Below are positions 1 through 6,755 of a stretch of 11,679 nt of DNA, in pieces. The notes beneath the pieces are model-generated. The model was not told the origin of the DNA and ran no database searches. It saw nothing but the letters and a program-made list of their open reading frames with translations. This DNA is from Dehalococcoidia bacterium UBA2588 (lineage in GTDB: Bacteria > Chloroflexota > Dehalococcoidia > Lucifugimonadales > UBA3495), in NCBI GenBank assembly GCA_002339805.1, contig DDKW01000012.1:1-11679 (forward strand). The letters run 5' to 3'. Within the stretch, counting starts at the first letter, position 1. Every line of letters begins with the position of its first letter. The position numbers were made by a program, and so were the translations under genes.

Positions 1-803
1 CCTACTGTAACCATCTGTATTTTCCCTTGATCAGTCGCTGCTTGCACTAATTTTTTAAATCCTGGAAATCCAAGTCTTCTCTCGTCTAGCCCCGGGTATT
101 GGCGTATTAGGCGTTGCTTCACAGAAGTTAACAAAGGGATTCGTCCACTCTCCCGTTCTCTTACAACGATGTTTTCTATAGATTGCAAAATATCTGGGAC
201 ATCTTGTTTTGAATAATTATTACGGGTAGTAGAAGAATTAAAGGTATTTGCTGTATTAGTTGAGTCTTGGTCAACATCAATATCATAAAAAATCAGGCCA
301 TCTACCAGGGCAGACAATCTCCTAGAAGTAGTCCACGAAACTCCTATAATAATCACTTTTTTCCCCATAGTTCTCAGGGCATTAATCACATGTATGAAAT
401 CTGAATCCCCAGATACAACCACAAAAGTTTCTATATTAGGATAAGAGTGAGCGCATTCTATACAATCCGCAGTCATTTTGACGTCTACACTATTTTTTAC
501 TCTCTGAGTACGAGTATTGTTAGTGGAGTTCCCTAGCTGTAATCTGGTCGGTACATACACAGGCTCTATACCAGAAGCATATAATGCTGGTGGGTCGTTT
601 ACGAATTGGCTCGCTCCTTTCAATTCTGGAGAGCGTGTTACCCAATCTGCGTATGCTTTAGCTACAACTACACGACCATGATTAGATACTTCTTCTTTCA
701 GAGCAGAAACATTAGGAACTCTATTGCCGCCTGCCAAACTAATTTTGAAGTTCTCCCAGTCTATAAAAAGTGCTACATCTCCTAGCACAAAATCATTATT
801 CAT
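1..803 (-). CDS. NYN-domain protein with OST-HTH/LOTUS-like C-terminus (partial, 3' end off window)
   Basis: The open frame runs leftward from the ATG at 803 and leaves the window after 267 codons. An AAGGA ribosome binding site lies at 809-813. Residues 9-175 form a NYN (LabA/DUF88-like, PIN-fold) domain. Visible acidic signatures are FIDWEN (D15, N18), VDVKMTAD (D107, D113) and SGDSDF (D133, D135), which match the metal-binding cluster of NYN nucleases. A polar, Ser/Thr/Asn-rich linker follows (about 178-200). The remainder, roughly 202-267, has the pattern of an OST-HTH/LOTUS RNA-binding domain (a helix, a stretch ending RLIRQYPGLDERRLGFPGF, then KLVQAA). NYN proteins with this domain are presumed RNA-processing or RNA-regulating enzymes; no specific substrate can be inferred here. 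It is transcribed divergently from the SDR gene. The domain call is firm, the cellular role is unknown, and the C-terminal end is not visible. Confidence 0.88.
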   Translation of the reverse strand, partial: MNNDFVLGDVALFIDWENFKISLAGGNRVPNVSALKEEVSNHGRVVVAKAYADWVTRSPELKGASQFVNDPPALYASGIEPVYVPTRLQLGNSTNNTRTQRVKNSVDVKMTADCIECAHSYPNIETFVVVSGDSDFIHVINALRTMGKKVIIIGVSWTTSRRLSALVDGLIFYDIDVDQDSTNTANTFNSSTTRNNYSKQDVPDILQSIENIVVRERESGRIPLLTSVKQRLIRQYPGLDERRLGFPGFKKLVQAATDQGKIQMVTV

Positions 804-963
804 TAAAATCCTTATTCTTATTATTTGCGTAACATATTTAAATTATATCGTTTGATATGTTATGTTATTGCATATATTATCATGTAACAGATTCTATCAA
901 CGTATAATCTAGATACGTAAAAATCATAAACTCAATCATTAGTACAAAATTAAAGGTGTAATT
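804..963. promoter_or_regulatory. Divergent promoter region with repeated TAACATA-type half-sites
   Basis: This 160-nt, very AT-rich region separates two divergent genes. On the plus strand a perfect -10 hexamer TATAAT lies at 903-908, suiting a start about 50 nt before the SDR gene, but no convincing -35 box was seen. On the minus strand TATAAT (reverse complement of 842-847) lies about 40 nt before the NYN gene. An inverted repeat TAACATAT/ATATGTTA (830-837 and 855-862) brackets that minus-strand -10 box. A second TATGTTA overlaps it at 861-867, and GTAACA occurs at 829-834 and 884-889. The SDR ribosome binding site AAAGGTG is at 952-958. The promoter assignments are inference from hexamer matches. 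Confidence 0.5.
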
Positions 964-1773
964 ATGACAAGTAACTTACGATTGCAAGACAAAGTTGCAA
1001 TCATAACAGGAGCCGGTTCAAGTGGACCAGGGATCGGAAATGGGAAAGCAACAGCCATGTTATTTGCTCAACAAGGAGCAAAAATTCTTGTAGTTGATTC
1101 CCAATTAGATCGAGCTGAAGAAACTCTAAAGCTTATACAAGAAGAAAACGGAGTCGCTTCAGTATTTCAAGCCGACGTTACTAGCGCTTCAGATTGTGAA
1201 GCAATGGTAGATGCAGCAATGTCTAGGTACGGTAGATTGGACATTTTAGATAACAATGTTGGCATATCTAGAAGAGGAACAGTTTTAGAGGTTTCAGAGG
1301 AAGACTGGGATCAAGTAATGGCAGTTAATGTTAAAAGCATAGTATTAGCGAGCAAATTTGCCATACCTGCAATGAAGGAAAACGGACAAGGTTCTATAAT
1401 CAATATATCTTCCATAGCAGGACTCAGGGCTCATAGCAGTACACCATATACTGCTTCTAAATCGGCAGTAATAGGACTCACATTTTCTATGGCTGCTGAT
1501 CATGGTAGAGACGGCATAAGAGTAAACTGCATAGCACCAGGCCTACCTTATACTCCAATGGTTGCTCCTCGTATGAATGACAACCTACGAGAAACCCGAA
1601 AAAATGCTGCACCATTAGGAACAGAAGGCACTGGCTGGGATGTAGCATATGCAGCGCTTTTTTTCGCTAGTGACGAGGCTAGATGGGTCACCGGAGTAAC
1701 CATGCCAGTAGATGCTGGCCTAGCAGCAACAAGCCCGGTAACTTATAGCACTCTAGATCAGCAAAAATATTAA
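964..1773 (+). CDS. SDR-family NAD(P)-dependent oxidoreductase
   Basis: This is a classical short-chain dehydrogenase/reductase of 269 residues, close to the usual 250. The Rossmann glycine motif starts at T15-G16 and is the extended type TGAGSSGPGIGNG, with extra residues between the glycines. An Asp ending strand 2 (D45, VVDSQLD) favours NAD(H) over NADP(H). NNVG (97-100) replaces the usual NNAG. The catalytic set is complete: N122 (VNVKS), S149 (ISS), Y162 and K166 (YTASK). A C-terminal VTG-x-PVDAG motif (242-252) completes the family pattern. The start is supported by AAAGGTG at 952-958. The reaction is oxidation of a secondary alcohol or reduction of a ketone in the cytoplasm; the substrate cannot be read from the sequence. 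The gene stands alone, and its stop overlaps the stop of the convergent FKBP gene. An unusual 16-residue tail follows the core. Confidence 0.93.
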   Translation: MTSNLRLQDKVAIITGAGSSGPGIGNGKATAMLFAQQGAKILVVDSQLDRAEETLKLIQEENGVASVFQADVTSASDCEAMVDAAMSRYGRLDILDNNVGISRRGTVLEVSEEDWDQVMAVNVKSIVLASKFAIPAMKENGQGSIINISSIAGLRAHSSTPYTASKSAVIGLTFSMAADHGRDGIRVNCIAPGLPYTPMVAPRMNDNLRETRKNAAPLGTEGTGWDVAYAALFFASDEARWVTGVTMPVDAGLAATSPVTYSTLDQQKY

Positions 1774-2201
1774 GATATAGAAACTAGCGTCACAGAAAAA
1801 ATAAGATCTTTACCTGCCAAGAAGTGATTACCATCTAATGTCACGTCCTGTTCTCCTATTTCTTTGACAGTAAACTGTATTGCACTTCCATCGGGTTGAC
1901 TTGCAGAGATTTCCATCCCAACTTCTAAGGATAAATCATCGGGGAATTGGTCACTTGGAACAGCTATTATTTTAGCGGGGTCATAAATACCATAAGCCTC
2001 TTCCGGAGGGATTGTGATCTCTTTTTCTTCATCAAGAGACATTCCAATAACCCCTTTGTCAAAACCAGGAATCATCTGTCCCGCACCCACAGTAAACTCT
2101 AATGGCTCCCGACCTTCAGAAGAATCAAACACATTGCCGTCCAACAATTTACCTGTGTAGTGAACTTTTACATTATCTCCTTGTTTAACCACATCCGCCA
2201 T
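1770..2201 (-). CDS. SlyD-like FKBP-type peptidyl-prolyl cis-trans isomerase
   Basis: A 143-residue FKBP of the SlyD/FkpB type, acting as a prolyl isomerase and probable folding helper in the cytoplasm (no signal peptide). The ATG at 2201 is preferred because GGAG sits 7 nt upstream; a TTG at 2228 would add nine residues without better support. The FKBP half-domain shows VHYTGKLLDGNVFDSS (13-28) and GAGQMIPGFDKGVIGMSLDE (39-58). The flap insert (IF domain) spans about 71-125 and begins after EEAYG (67-71). The closing motif is GNHFLAGKDLIFSVTL (124-139), where the usual NHPLAG has Phe for Pro. The metal-binding His-rich tail of E. coli SlyD is absent. The gene lies downstream of the transporter on the same strand with an 87-nt gap that contains a possible -35 box, so it may be transcribed separately. 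Confidence 0.93.
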   Translation of the reverse strand: MADVVKQGDNVKVHYTGKLLDGNVFDSSEGREPLEFTVGAGQMIPGFDKGVIGMSLDEEKEITIPPEEAYGIYDPAKIIAVPSDQFPDDLSLEVGMEISASQPDGSAIQFTVKEIGEQDVTLDGNHFLAGKDLIFSVTLVSIS

Positions 2202-2288
2202 TACAATCTCCAAACTAAATAGATGCAACGAATATATCTTTAATGTTTGGACGGTACCACATATTTAGGTACTTTATATTGTCAATAT
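2202..2288 (-). promoter_or_regulatory. Possible promoter for the FKBP gene with GTACC inverted repeat
   Basis: On the minus strand a perfect TTGACA hexamer lies at 2285-2280. The best -10 candidate 16 nt further on is TATGTG (2263-2258), which is weak. A GTACC/GGTAC inverted repeat (2254-2258 and 2268-2272, 9-nt loop) covers that -10 position and could be an operator or a weak hairpin after the transporter gene. No T-tract follows it, so a factor-independent terminator is not supported. Confidence 0.35.
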
Positions 2289-3632
2289 CTAAACAACAAA
2301 TCCAATGAGATTCCAATACGGTAACACAATAAAATATGCTATCAGTATCACAGACACCATCATTACGCATGCAAACCTGAACACTTCCATATTCGTTAAG
2401 CCACTGCGTTCGAATATAATTAATCCAGATCCAGTCCCAGCGCAGTAAAATATCACGGAATCCCCAATTACAACAGTAATAAATCCAATAACAATAGGTT
2501 CGAATCCCAAAATACTCGCAAAACCCATAGTCAACGGAATCATAATAACCAAGTATGCAGATATATTGTTAAACGCTATCCTAGCCAATCCAATCAATAC
2601 CATTACCAGGATCAATAATGCACTACTATTCTCAGTTATATTTAATCCAAGACTTAAAATACTTGTCGCCATCCACTGAGCCCCTCCACTATCCAAAAAC
2701 GCTAATCCAAGTGAAAGTGCTGCTGCTGTTATGAAAAAGTTGCTCCAAGCTATTCCCTTCTGTAATTCATCCCAACTTAATATTCCGATTTTAGGAGACA
2801 TCAATAACACGAAAGCTAATACTGCTGGTACAGAAGCGTGAAACCCATGAATGAAATCAGTGAACCACAAAATCACTGTAATCGAAATGATAATAATTAC
2901 TTTGATTTCTTGAGGCTTAAGTGGGCCATATTTACTTTTGTTCAATTCTTGAATGGGTAATCCTCGCACATCTTTCAAATACCAGAAATATAAAATAGTC
3001 CCTCCCACGAATAAATTCAGGTAGAAAGGAACACTCATGATTACAAACCATTCTATCCAGGAAAAATCTCCTAATAGTCCAGATGCCACCACTGGTGTAA
3101 TTCCTCCTGCTAACAACGCAGTCGAAGCACAACGGTTTAGAGCTAACATTGCCATCATCAGCATTTTATGAAATGGATGAGTCTTAGGAATGTGCCAACT
3201 ATCCAAAACTTCTTCGTACATGTTCACAATAATTGCACCTCTGGTAGTAGCTGAGGGCAACACGAATGTCAAAAGTACAAACGACAGTAACATCTGAAAA
3301 TACATAAGTATCGGATTACCTAAAGATGCATTTATGATATAACTGGCAACTCTTTCAGCCAGACCAGAAACTCTGACGGCAAAACCCATAGCTAAAATGC
3401 CTATTAAGAAATAGCATATGGGCTTACTAAATCCCACCAATGCGTCGGAAAAGGAATCTACGCCACCAGCAACAGTTAATAGCAAAATACAGAAAAAACT
3501 CGTAGTTACAGCAGAAATCCAATCTGTAATCCAAAGCGCTACTGCAATCATCATGACAATAACACATACTTTTGTCTGAAAGTCTATATCCGCAAAAATA
3601 GCGACCAGCAAAGCCGCAACACCTGCAATCAA
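2289..3632 (-). CDS. SLC13/DASS-family anion transporter
   Basis: A polytopic inner-membrane protein of at least 447 residues, almost wholly hydrophobic, with the two-repeat layout of the divalent anion:Na+ symporter family (dicarboxylates, sulfate and related anions). The signature regions fall where expected: VLPSATTRGAI (124-134) in the first repeat and LARIAFNNISAYLVIMIPL (349-367) in the second. In characterised members both carry an Ser-Asn-Thr clamp for Na+ and substrate; here the triplets read S-A-T (127-129) and N-N-I (355-357). The TTG at 3632 is provisional. The frame is open further upstream, an AGGAAGG site lies at 3674-3680, and no ATG or GTG follows it in frame, so an ATT start at 3668 is possible. 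It is the last gene of the minus-strand catabolic operon and probably imports that pathway's substrate. Family assignment is firm; the substrate is unknown. Confidence 0.87.
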   Translation of the reverse strand: MIAGVAALLVAIFADIDFQTKVCVIVMMIAVALWITDWISAVTTSFFCILLLTVAGGVDSFSDALVGFSKPICYFLIGILAMGFAVRVSGLAERVASYIINASLGNPILMYFQMLLSFVLLTFVLPSATTRGAIIVNMYEEVLDSWHIPKTHPFHKMLMMAMLALNRCASTALLAGGITPVVASGLLGDFSWIEWFVIMSVPFYLNLFVGGTILYFWYLKDVRGLPIQELNKSKYGPLKPQEIKVIIIISITVILWFTDFIHGFHASVPAVLAFVLLMSPKIGILSWDELQKGIAWSNFFITAAALSLGLAFLDSGGAQWMATSILSLGLNITENSSALLILVMVLIGLARIAFNNISAYLVIMIPLTMGFASILGFEPIVIGFITVVIGDSVIFYCAGTGSGLIIFERSGLTNMEVFRFACVMMVSVILIAYFIVLPYWNLIGFVV

Positions 3633-3650
3633 TACACCTGATACACCTGA
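3633..3650. repeat. 9-bp tandem repeat (TACACCTGA x2)
   Basis: Two perfect head-to-tail copies of TACACCTGA occur at 3633-3641 and 3642-3650, at the 5' edge of the transporter gene. On the minus strand, in the transporter frame, they read TCA-GGT-GTA twice (Ser-Gly-Val). They are therefore coding if translation starts upstream, or leader sequence if it starts at the TTG at 3632. The unit length is a multiple of three, so copy-number change would not shift the frame. Confidence 0.9.
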
Positions 3651-3683
3651 TATTTTACTTATTGAAATTACGAGCCTTCCTAT

Positions 3684-4805
3684 TTATGAATTAATGAAAC
3701 GGCCTGGATTCATAAAACCTATATTGTAATCAGCATAGCCTTTTGTCAACAGTGACTTAATGATTTCACCAGTAACTAAACTTAAATGAATTCCTTTGTG
3801 ACCATGTCCAATAGCAAGATAAATACCCTTAAGAGTAGGCAATGCGCCTACGATTGGTAAATTATCTGGAGACATTGGTCTAAACCCATACATTGTTTCA
3901 ACGATCCGGGCATCTTCCAAACACGGCATTACTGACATCACCCAATTCAAAATTGTTTCCGTCGCTTTATGGTTGGGAGGTTCATCATAATTATTAAACT
4001 CAGAAGTGCTGCCTGCACTTATTAAATCATCTCCTCTATGAATTAAGTGCCAAGATTCTACTCCCCCAAAATGGAACCCTAAGGGCTCACCAGAATAGCT
4101 CATTCTTATAGATTGACCTTTAAGAGGATTAATATTAATTCCAAGCCCCAATTCTTGGAGTAATGGATTAGACCCTATACCAGAACAAACAACGATATTA
4201 TCACCATAAATCTTTCCTGATTGACACGTAACTCCGATCACTCGATCGTTATTCTTAATCAGTCCAACAGCTTTCCTTTGGTAAATATCTGTCCCTTGTT
4301 TTTCCGCAGACACAGCTAATGCCAAGGTAAATTTATAGCTATCTATTTGAGTTTCCAGTGGGATATAACCTGCAGCTAAAATATTGTGGGATAATCTATT
4401 ATCTAATTTGCGGGTCTCTTCTCCGGACATAAAGTAGAAAGGATAACGTTGACGCACAGAAGTAAAATTAGCACGTTCTTTCAACGTTTCAATCTCTGAT
4501 TCAGTCAAAGCTAATCTTAAGCCCGGCTTTACAACTGAAAGACAATCGATACCACTTAACTCATTGATTCTAGGAACATCTTGATCAAATAATTTACTAC
4601 TTTCGAACAATAAATCGTTAATGTTATTTCCTGGATCATAATCGTATGTATTCGATAAAAATCCTGTAGCATGAGCGGACGCACCACTAGATATCGCATT
4701 TTCATCAAGCAATGCCACTGAAAGGCCGTCTCTCGATGCATAATAAGCTACAGAGGAACCTACAGCCCCCGCGCCGATCACTACTACGTCATAATTCTTT
4801 TCCAT
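3684..4805 (-). CDS. FAD-dependent oxidoreductase, DAO family (glycine/sarcosine oxidase-like)
   Basis: A 373-residue soluble flavoprotein, the usual length for glycine oxidase, monomeric sarcosine oxidase and small D-amino-acid dehydrogenases. The N-terminal Rossmann motif DVVVIGAGAVG (6-16; Gly11, 13, 16) and the acidic strand end D34-E35 bind the ADP part of FAD. SSGASAHATG (39-48) is the second flavin-contact motif of the DAO family. The C-terminal GFRPMSPDNLPIVG (307-320) and GHGHKGIH (333-340) correspond to the conserved flavin-proximal region. The family oxidises an amine C-N bond or a 2-hydroxy acid to an imine or oxo acid, using oxygen or a quinone. No clear ribosome binding site precedes the ATG; the upstream stop is 22 nt away, so translation may depend on coupling. 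Placed between the decarboxylase and transporter genes, it could supply the 2-oxo acid for decarboxylation. Substrate unknown. Confidence 0.9.
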   Translation of the reverse strand: MEKNYDVVVIGAGAVGSSVAYYASRDGLSVALLDENAISSGASAHATGFLSNTYDYDPGNNINDLLFESSKLFDQDVPRINELSGIDCLSVVKPGLRLALTESEIETLKERANFTSVRQRYPFYFMSGEETRKLDNRLSHNILAAGYIPLETQIDSYKFTLALAVSAEKQGTDIYQRKAVGLIKNNDRVIGVTCQSGKIYGDNIVVCSGIGSNPLLQELGLGININPLKGQSIRMSYSGEPLGFHFGGVESWHLIHRGDDLISAGSTSEFNNYDEPPNHKATETILNWVMSVMPCLEDARIVETMYGFRPMSPDNLPIVGALPTLKGIYLAIGHGHKGIHLSLVTGEIIKSLLTKGYADYNIGFMNPGRFINS

Positions 4806-4827
4806 ATTAGAAATAATTACTATAGAA

Positions 4828-5415
4828 CTAGTTATTTACCCCAATTCTATTCTTAAAATCAGAAATTATTTGGTCTCTAGTACGAGTCTGCCATTTTACT
4901 CTTTGACCTATAGGTACATTTGTGACTTCAGGAATTATCTTCAATGCAATAAACACTGGTCCTTCCAGAGCTAGGATTTCTTCTATGCTGGAAGCAAAGT
5001 CTTCTATATTATCGAATGCGTAAGTGTTTGGATATCCGGATCCACGTGCAATCATGTCATATGCAATGTTTTCTGCGTTAGGAACTGGTTGTCCTCCTGT
5101 AGTTCCATAAACCCCATTATCGAGCATAAAATGATAGAAATTATTAGGCATTTTGTCTGCTATCGTTGGCAAAGCTCCCAGGCCCATAAGTACATCGCCT
5201 TCTGAGTCAAACTGTATCACTTTTTCATTAGGTCTAGATAATGCGAGTCCCAACGCAAACGAAGAATGACCACCCATGGCAGGATCACCGAGAGCAATGT
5301 CTAAATCAGGTTGCTCACTTACAGATTGCCAATGCCTTCCTCCTCTTCCTGAGAGAACAATACTATTCCCTCGATATTTATTAAATATTTTGAACATTTC
5401 CAAAGTATCTATCAT
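4828..5415 (-). CDS. ThDP-dependent decarboxylase, C-terminal-type (PP) subunit; sulfopyruvate/phosphonopyruvate decarboxylase-like
   Basis: A 195-residue stand-alone pyrophosphate-binding domain of the kind found in the beta subunit of sulfopyruvate decarboxylase (ComE) and the C-terminal half of phosphonopyruvate decarboxylase. Seen: ALGDPAMGGHSSFALGLAL (41-59), the ThDP/Mg segment FDSEGDVLMGLGALPTI (69-85), and FMLDNGVYGTTGGQP (96-110), very like the LDN-x-VH-x-STGGQ element of phosphonopyruvate decarboxylases. In ungapped alignment the canonical GDG becomes S71-E72-G73, so the Mg-ligating Asp is Glu; N100 can serve as the second ligand, 27 residues on. The start is fixed by AGGAG at 5423-5427, 7 nt upstream. 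It must pair with the Pyr subunit encoded immediately upstream (23-nt gap) to build the active site. Expected chemistry: decarboxylation of a 2-oxo acid to an aldehyde. The exact substrate is not deducible. Confidence 0.85.
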   Translation of the reverse strand: MIDTLEMFKIFNKYRGNSIVLSGRGGRHWQSVSEQPDLDIALGDPAMGGHSSFALGLALSRPNEKVIQFDSEGDVLMGLGALPTIADKMPNNFYHFMLDNGVYGTTGGQPVPNAENIAYDMIARGSGYPNTYAFDNIEDFASSIEEILALEGPVFIALKIIPEVTNVPIGQRVKWQTRTRDQIISDFKNRIGVNN

Positions 5416-5438
5416 TTTAAATCTCCTATCATTAAAGT

Positions 5439-5951
5439 CTAATTAAAACCGTGGAATTCATCCCCAATAAGCACTGCTACTGGATTTTGGATTTTCTCTG
5501 CATCCTCGAAAGCCCAAGATATACGGTCGGCATCATCATTGCTTTCAACTAAATAATACTTAACATTAAAAGCATTCAAGAATGGTTCCGTGTATGTAGC
5601 AGCAGTATCAGCGTTCCGACCGTGCCTGGTGTAACCCCTGTAACCAATCATTAATACTACCGGAATGTTCATGCCCATACACCATCCACGAAGGGAATCT
5701 CCTGATTCCATAAGTCCTGTATTTTGTATAAGAATAACGGGTTTTGCTCCTCCTGTTGATAATCCAGCTGCAGTAGAAAAGGCATGCCCTTCCCTACTAA
5801 CAGGGACCAACGTTAAAGATGGCTCCTGCTCCATAAGTAAATATAAGAAGTTAGTTTCACTATCCGGTAACCACACGATATGTGTTACACCTTGTTTCTT
5901 AAATTCATTAATAATTAAATCGGGACTTAATTCTGCTTTTTGTGTACTCAT
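5439..5951 (-). CDS. ThDP-dependent decarboxylase, N-terminal-type (Pyr) subunit; sulfopyruvate/phosphonopyruvate decarboxylase-like
   Basis: A 170-residue stand-alone pyrimidine-binding domain, matching the size of the ComD alpha subunit of sulfopyruvate decarboxylase. The segment VSREGHAFSTAAGLSTGGAK (51-70) contains the conserved ThDP-activating glutamate (E54). It is followed by PVILIQNTGLMESGDSLRG (71-89), a strong family signature, and PVVLMIGYRGYTRHGRN (97-113). The ATG at 5951 is chosen: AAAGG lies about 10 nt upstream, whereas a TTG at 5960 would sit almost on that site and add only three residues. The gene is followed after 23 nt by the PP subunit, so the two form one heteromeric enzyme. 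In other organisms the two domains are often fused in one chain; here they are separate, as in archaeal ComD/ComE. Cytoplasmic, no signal peptide. Confidence 0.86.
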   Translation of the reverse strand: MSTQKAELSPDLIINEFKKQGVTHIVWLPDSETNFLYLLMEQEPSLTLVPVSREGHAFSTAAGLSTGGAKPVILIQNTGLMESGDSLRGWCMGMNIPVVLMIGYRGYTRHGRNADTAATYTEPFLNAFNVKYYLVESNDDADRISWAFEDAEKIQNPVAVLIGDEFHGFN

Positions 5952-5978
5952 ACTCTTCAAACCTTTAAATTTTTTTTT

Positions 5979-6755
5979 CTATTTAGTGGCTTTAGGTTTT
6001 CTGCCTTTCCTTGCGAGAAAGTCACTAAATCCATCTTCAACTGACAATCCTTTGAACCTTCCTTTTCTAGCTTCCACTTCAGCCTGGAATTGGTCTCTAA
6101 GAGGCTCTCCAATATGTTCTGTCACCATCTGTTTTATATTAGCCACACCTTGAGCGCGGTTTTTGGCTATACCGCTAGCTATCTCTATTGTTTTATCCAT
6201 TAATTGGTTAGAGTCAAACAAATGATTAATGAGCCCCAAATGATATGCTTCATCAGCAAACACTTCTCTTCCACTGTATAACAATTCCTTAGCTTTATTG
6301 ATGCCTACTAACATTGGAAGACTCCAGGTTGCATTCATTTGGCCATAATTAACAGCCAGGAATCTAAAACTAGACTTTTCGCAACCAACTAAGAAATCTA
6401 ATGAAGTGGCCATAACCGTGCCGCCTCCGTAACATAATCCATTAATAGCACCAATTATAGGCTTGGACGAAGTTGCCATATGCCAAGTGTATTCGGCTCT
6501 CTTGTCTTGTGAACTATTTCTTTGCTCCGGACTAAATTCTCTGTTTTCGTGTATATCAGCCCCTGCTGAAAACGCTCGTTCACCAGCTCCAGTAACAATA
6601 ATAGCGCCGACATTTTCATCGACTTCCATGTCATTAACTGCTTGGTTAACCTCAGTAACTAGTTGCAAACTCAATGCATTCAAGACATCAGGGCGATTCA
6701 ATGTGATAATACCAACACGATCTTGTTGGTCTACTAAAATATTTTCGTACGACAT
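5979..6755 (-). CDS. Enoyl-CoA hydratase/isomerase (crotonase) family protein, atypical active site
   Basis: A 258-residue crotonase-fold protein of normal length. Motifs in order: VGIITLNRPDVLNALS (14-29), the oxyanion-hole segments FSAGADI (62-68) and AINGLCYGGG (103-112), and the helix AKELLYSGREVFADEAYHLGLI (155-176). The acyl-CoA oxyanion pocket is therefore intact. Aligned to mitochondrial enoyl-CoA hydratase, the second catalytic glutamate (E164) is E157, but the first (E144) is Ala134, in FRFLAVNYG. A plain hydratase is therefore unlikely; isomerase, thioesterase, decarboxylase or hydrolase chemistry is open. The ATG at 6755 is fixed by an excellent SD sequence, GGAGGAGGA (6759-6767); an upstream TTG at 6773 would put that site inside the coding region. 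It is the first gene of the minus-strand operon, facing the MmgE/PrpD gene across 167 nt. A run of nine A (minus strand, 5970-5978) follows its stop. Confidence 0.9.
   Translation of the reverse strand: MSYENILVDQQDRVGIITLNRPDVLNALSLQLVTEVNQAVNDMEVDENVGAIIVTGAGERAFSAGADIHENREFSPEQRNSSQDKRAEYTWHMATSSKPIIGAINGLCYGGGTVMATSLDFLVGCEKSSFRFLAVNYGQMNATWSLPMLVGINKAKELLYSGREVFADEAYHLGLINHLFDSNQLMDKTIEIASGIAKNRAQGVANIKQMVTEHIGEPLRDQFQAEVEARKGRFKGLSVEDGFSDFLARKGRKPKATK

Noticed and set aside
2932..3132. Short minus-strand frame within the transporter gene
   Set aside because: It lies in another frame of a clear membrane protein gene, with no ribosome site or motif.
5970..5978. Run of nine T (plus strand) after the crotonase stop as a terminator or slippage site
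   Set aside because: No hairpin precedes it in either direction, it lies in a 27-nt intergenic gap, and neither flanking frame suggests a fusion by slippage.
5665..6153. Plus-strand open frame of 162 codons opposite the decarboxylase and crotonase genes
   Set aside because: It lies antisense to two genes with clear family motifs; its translation has no recognisable domain and no SD.
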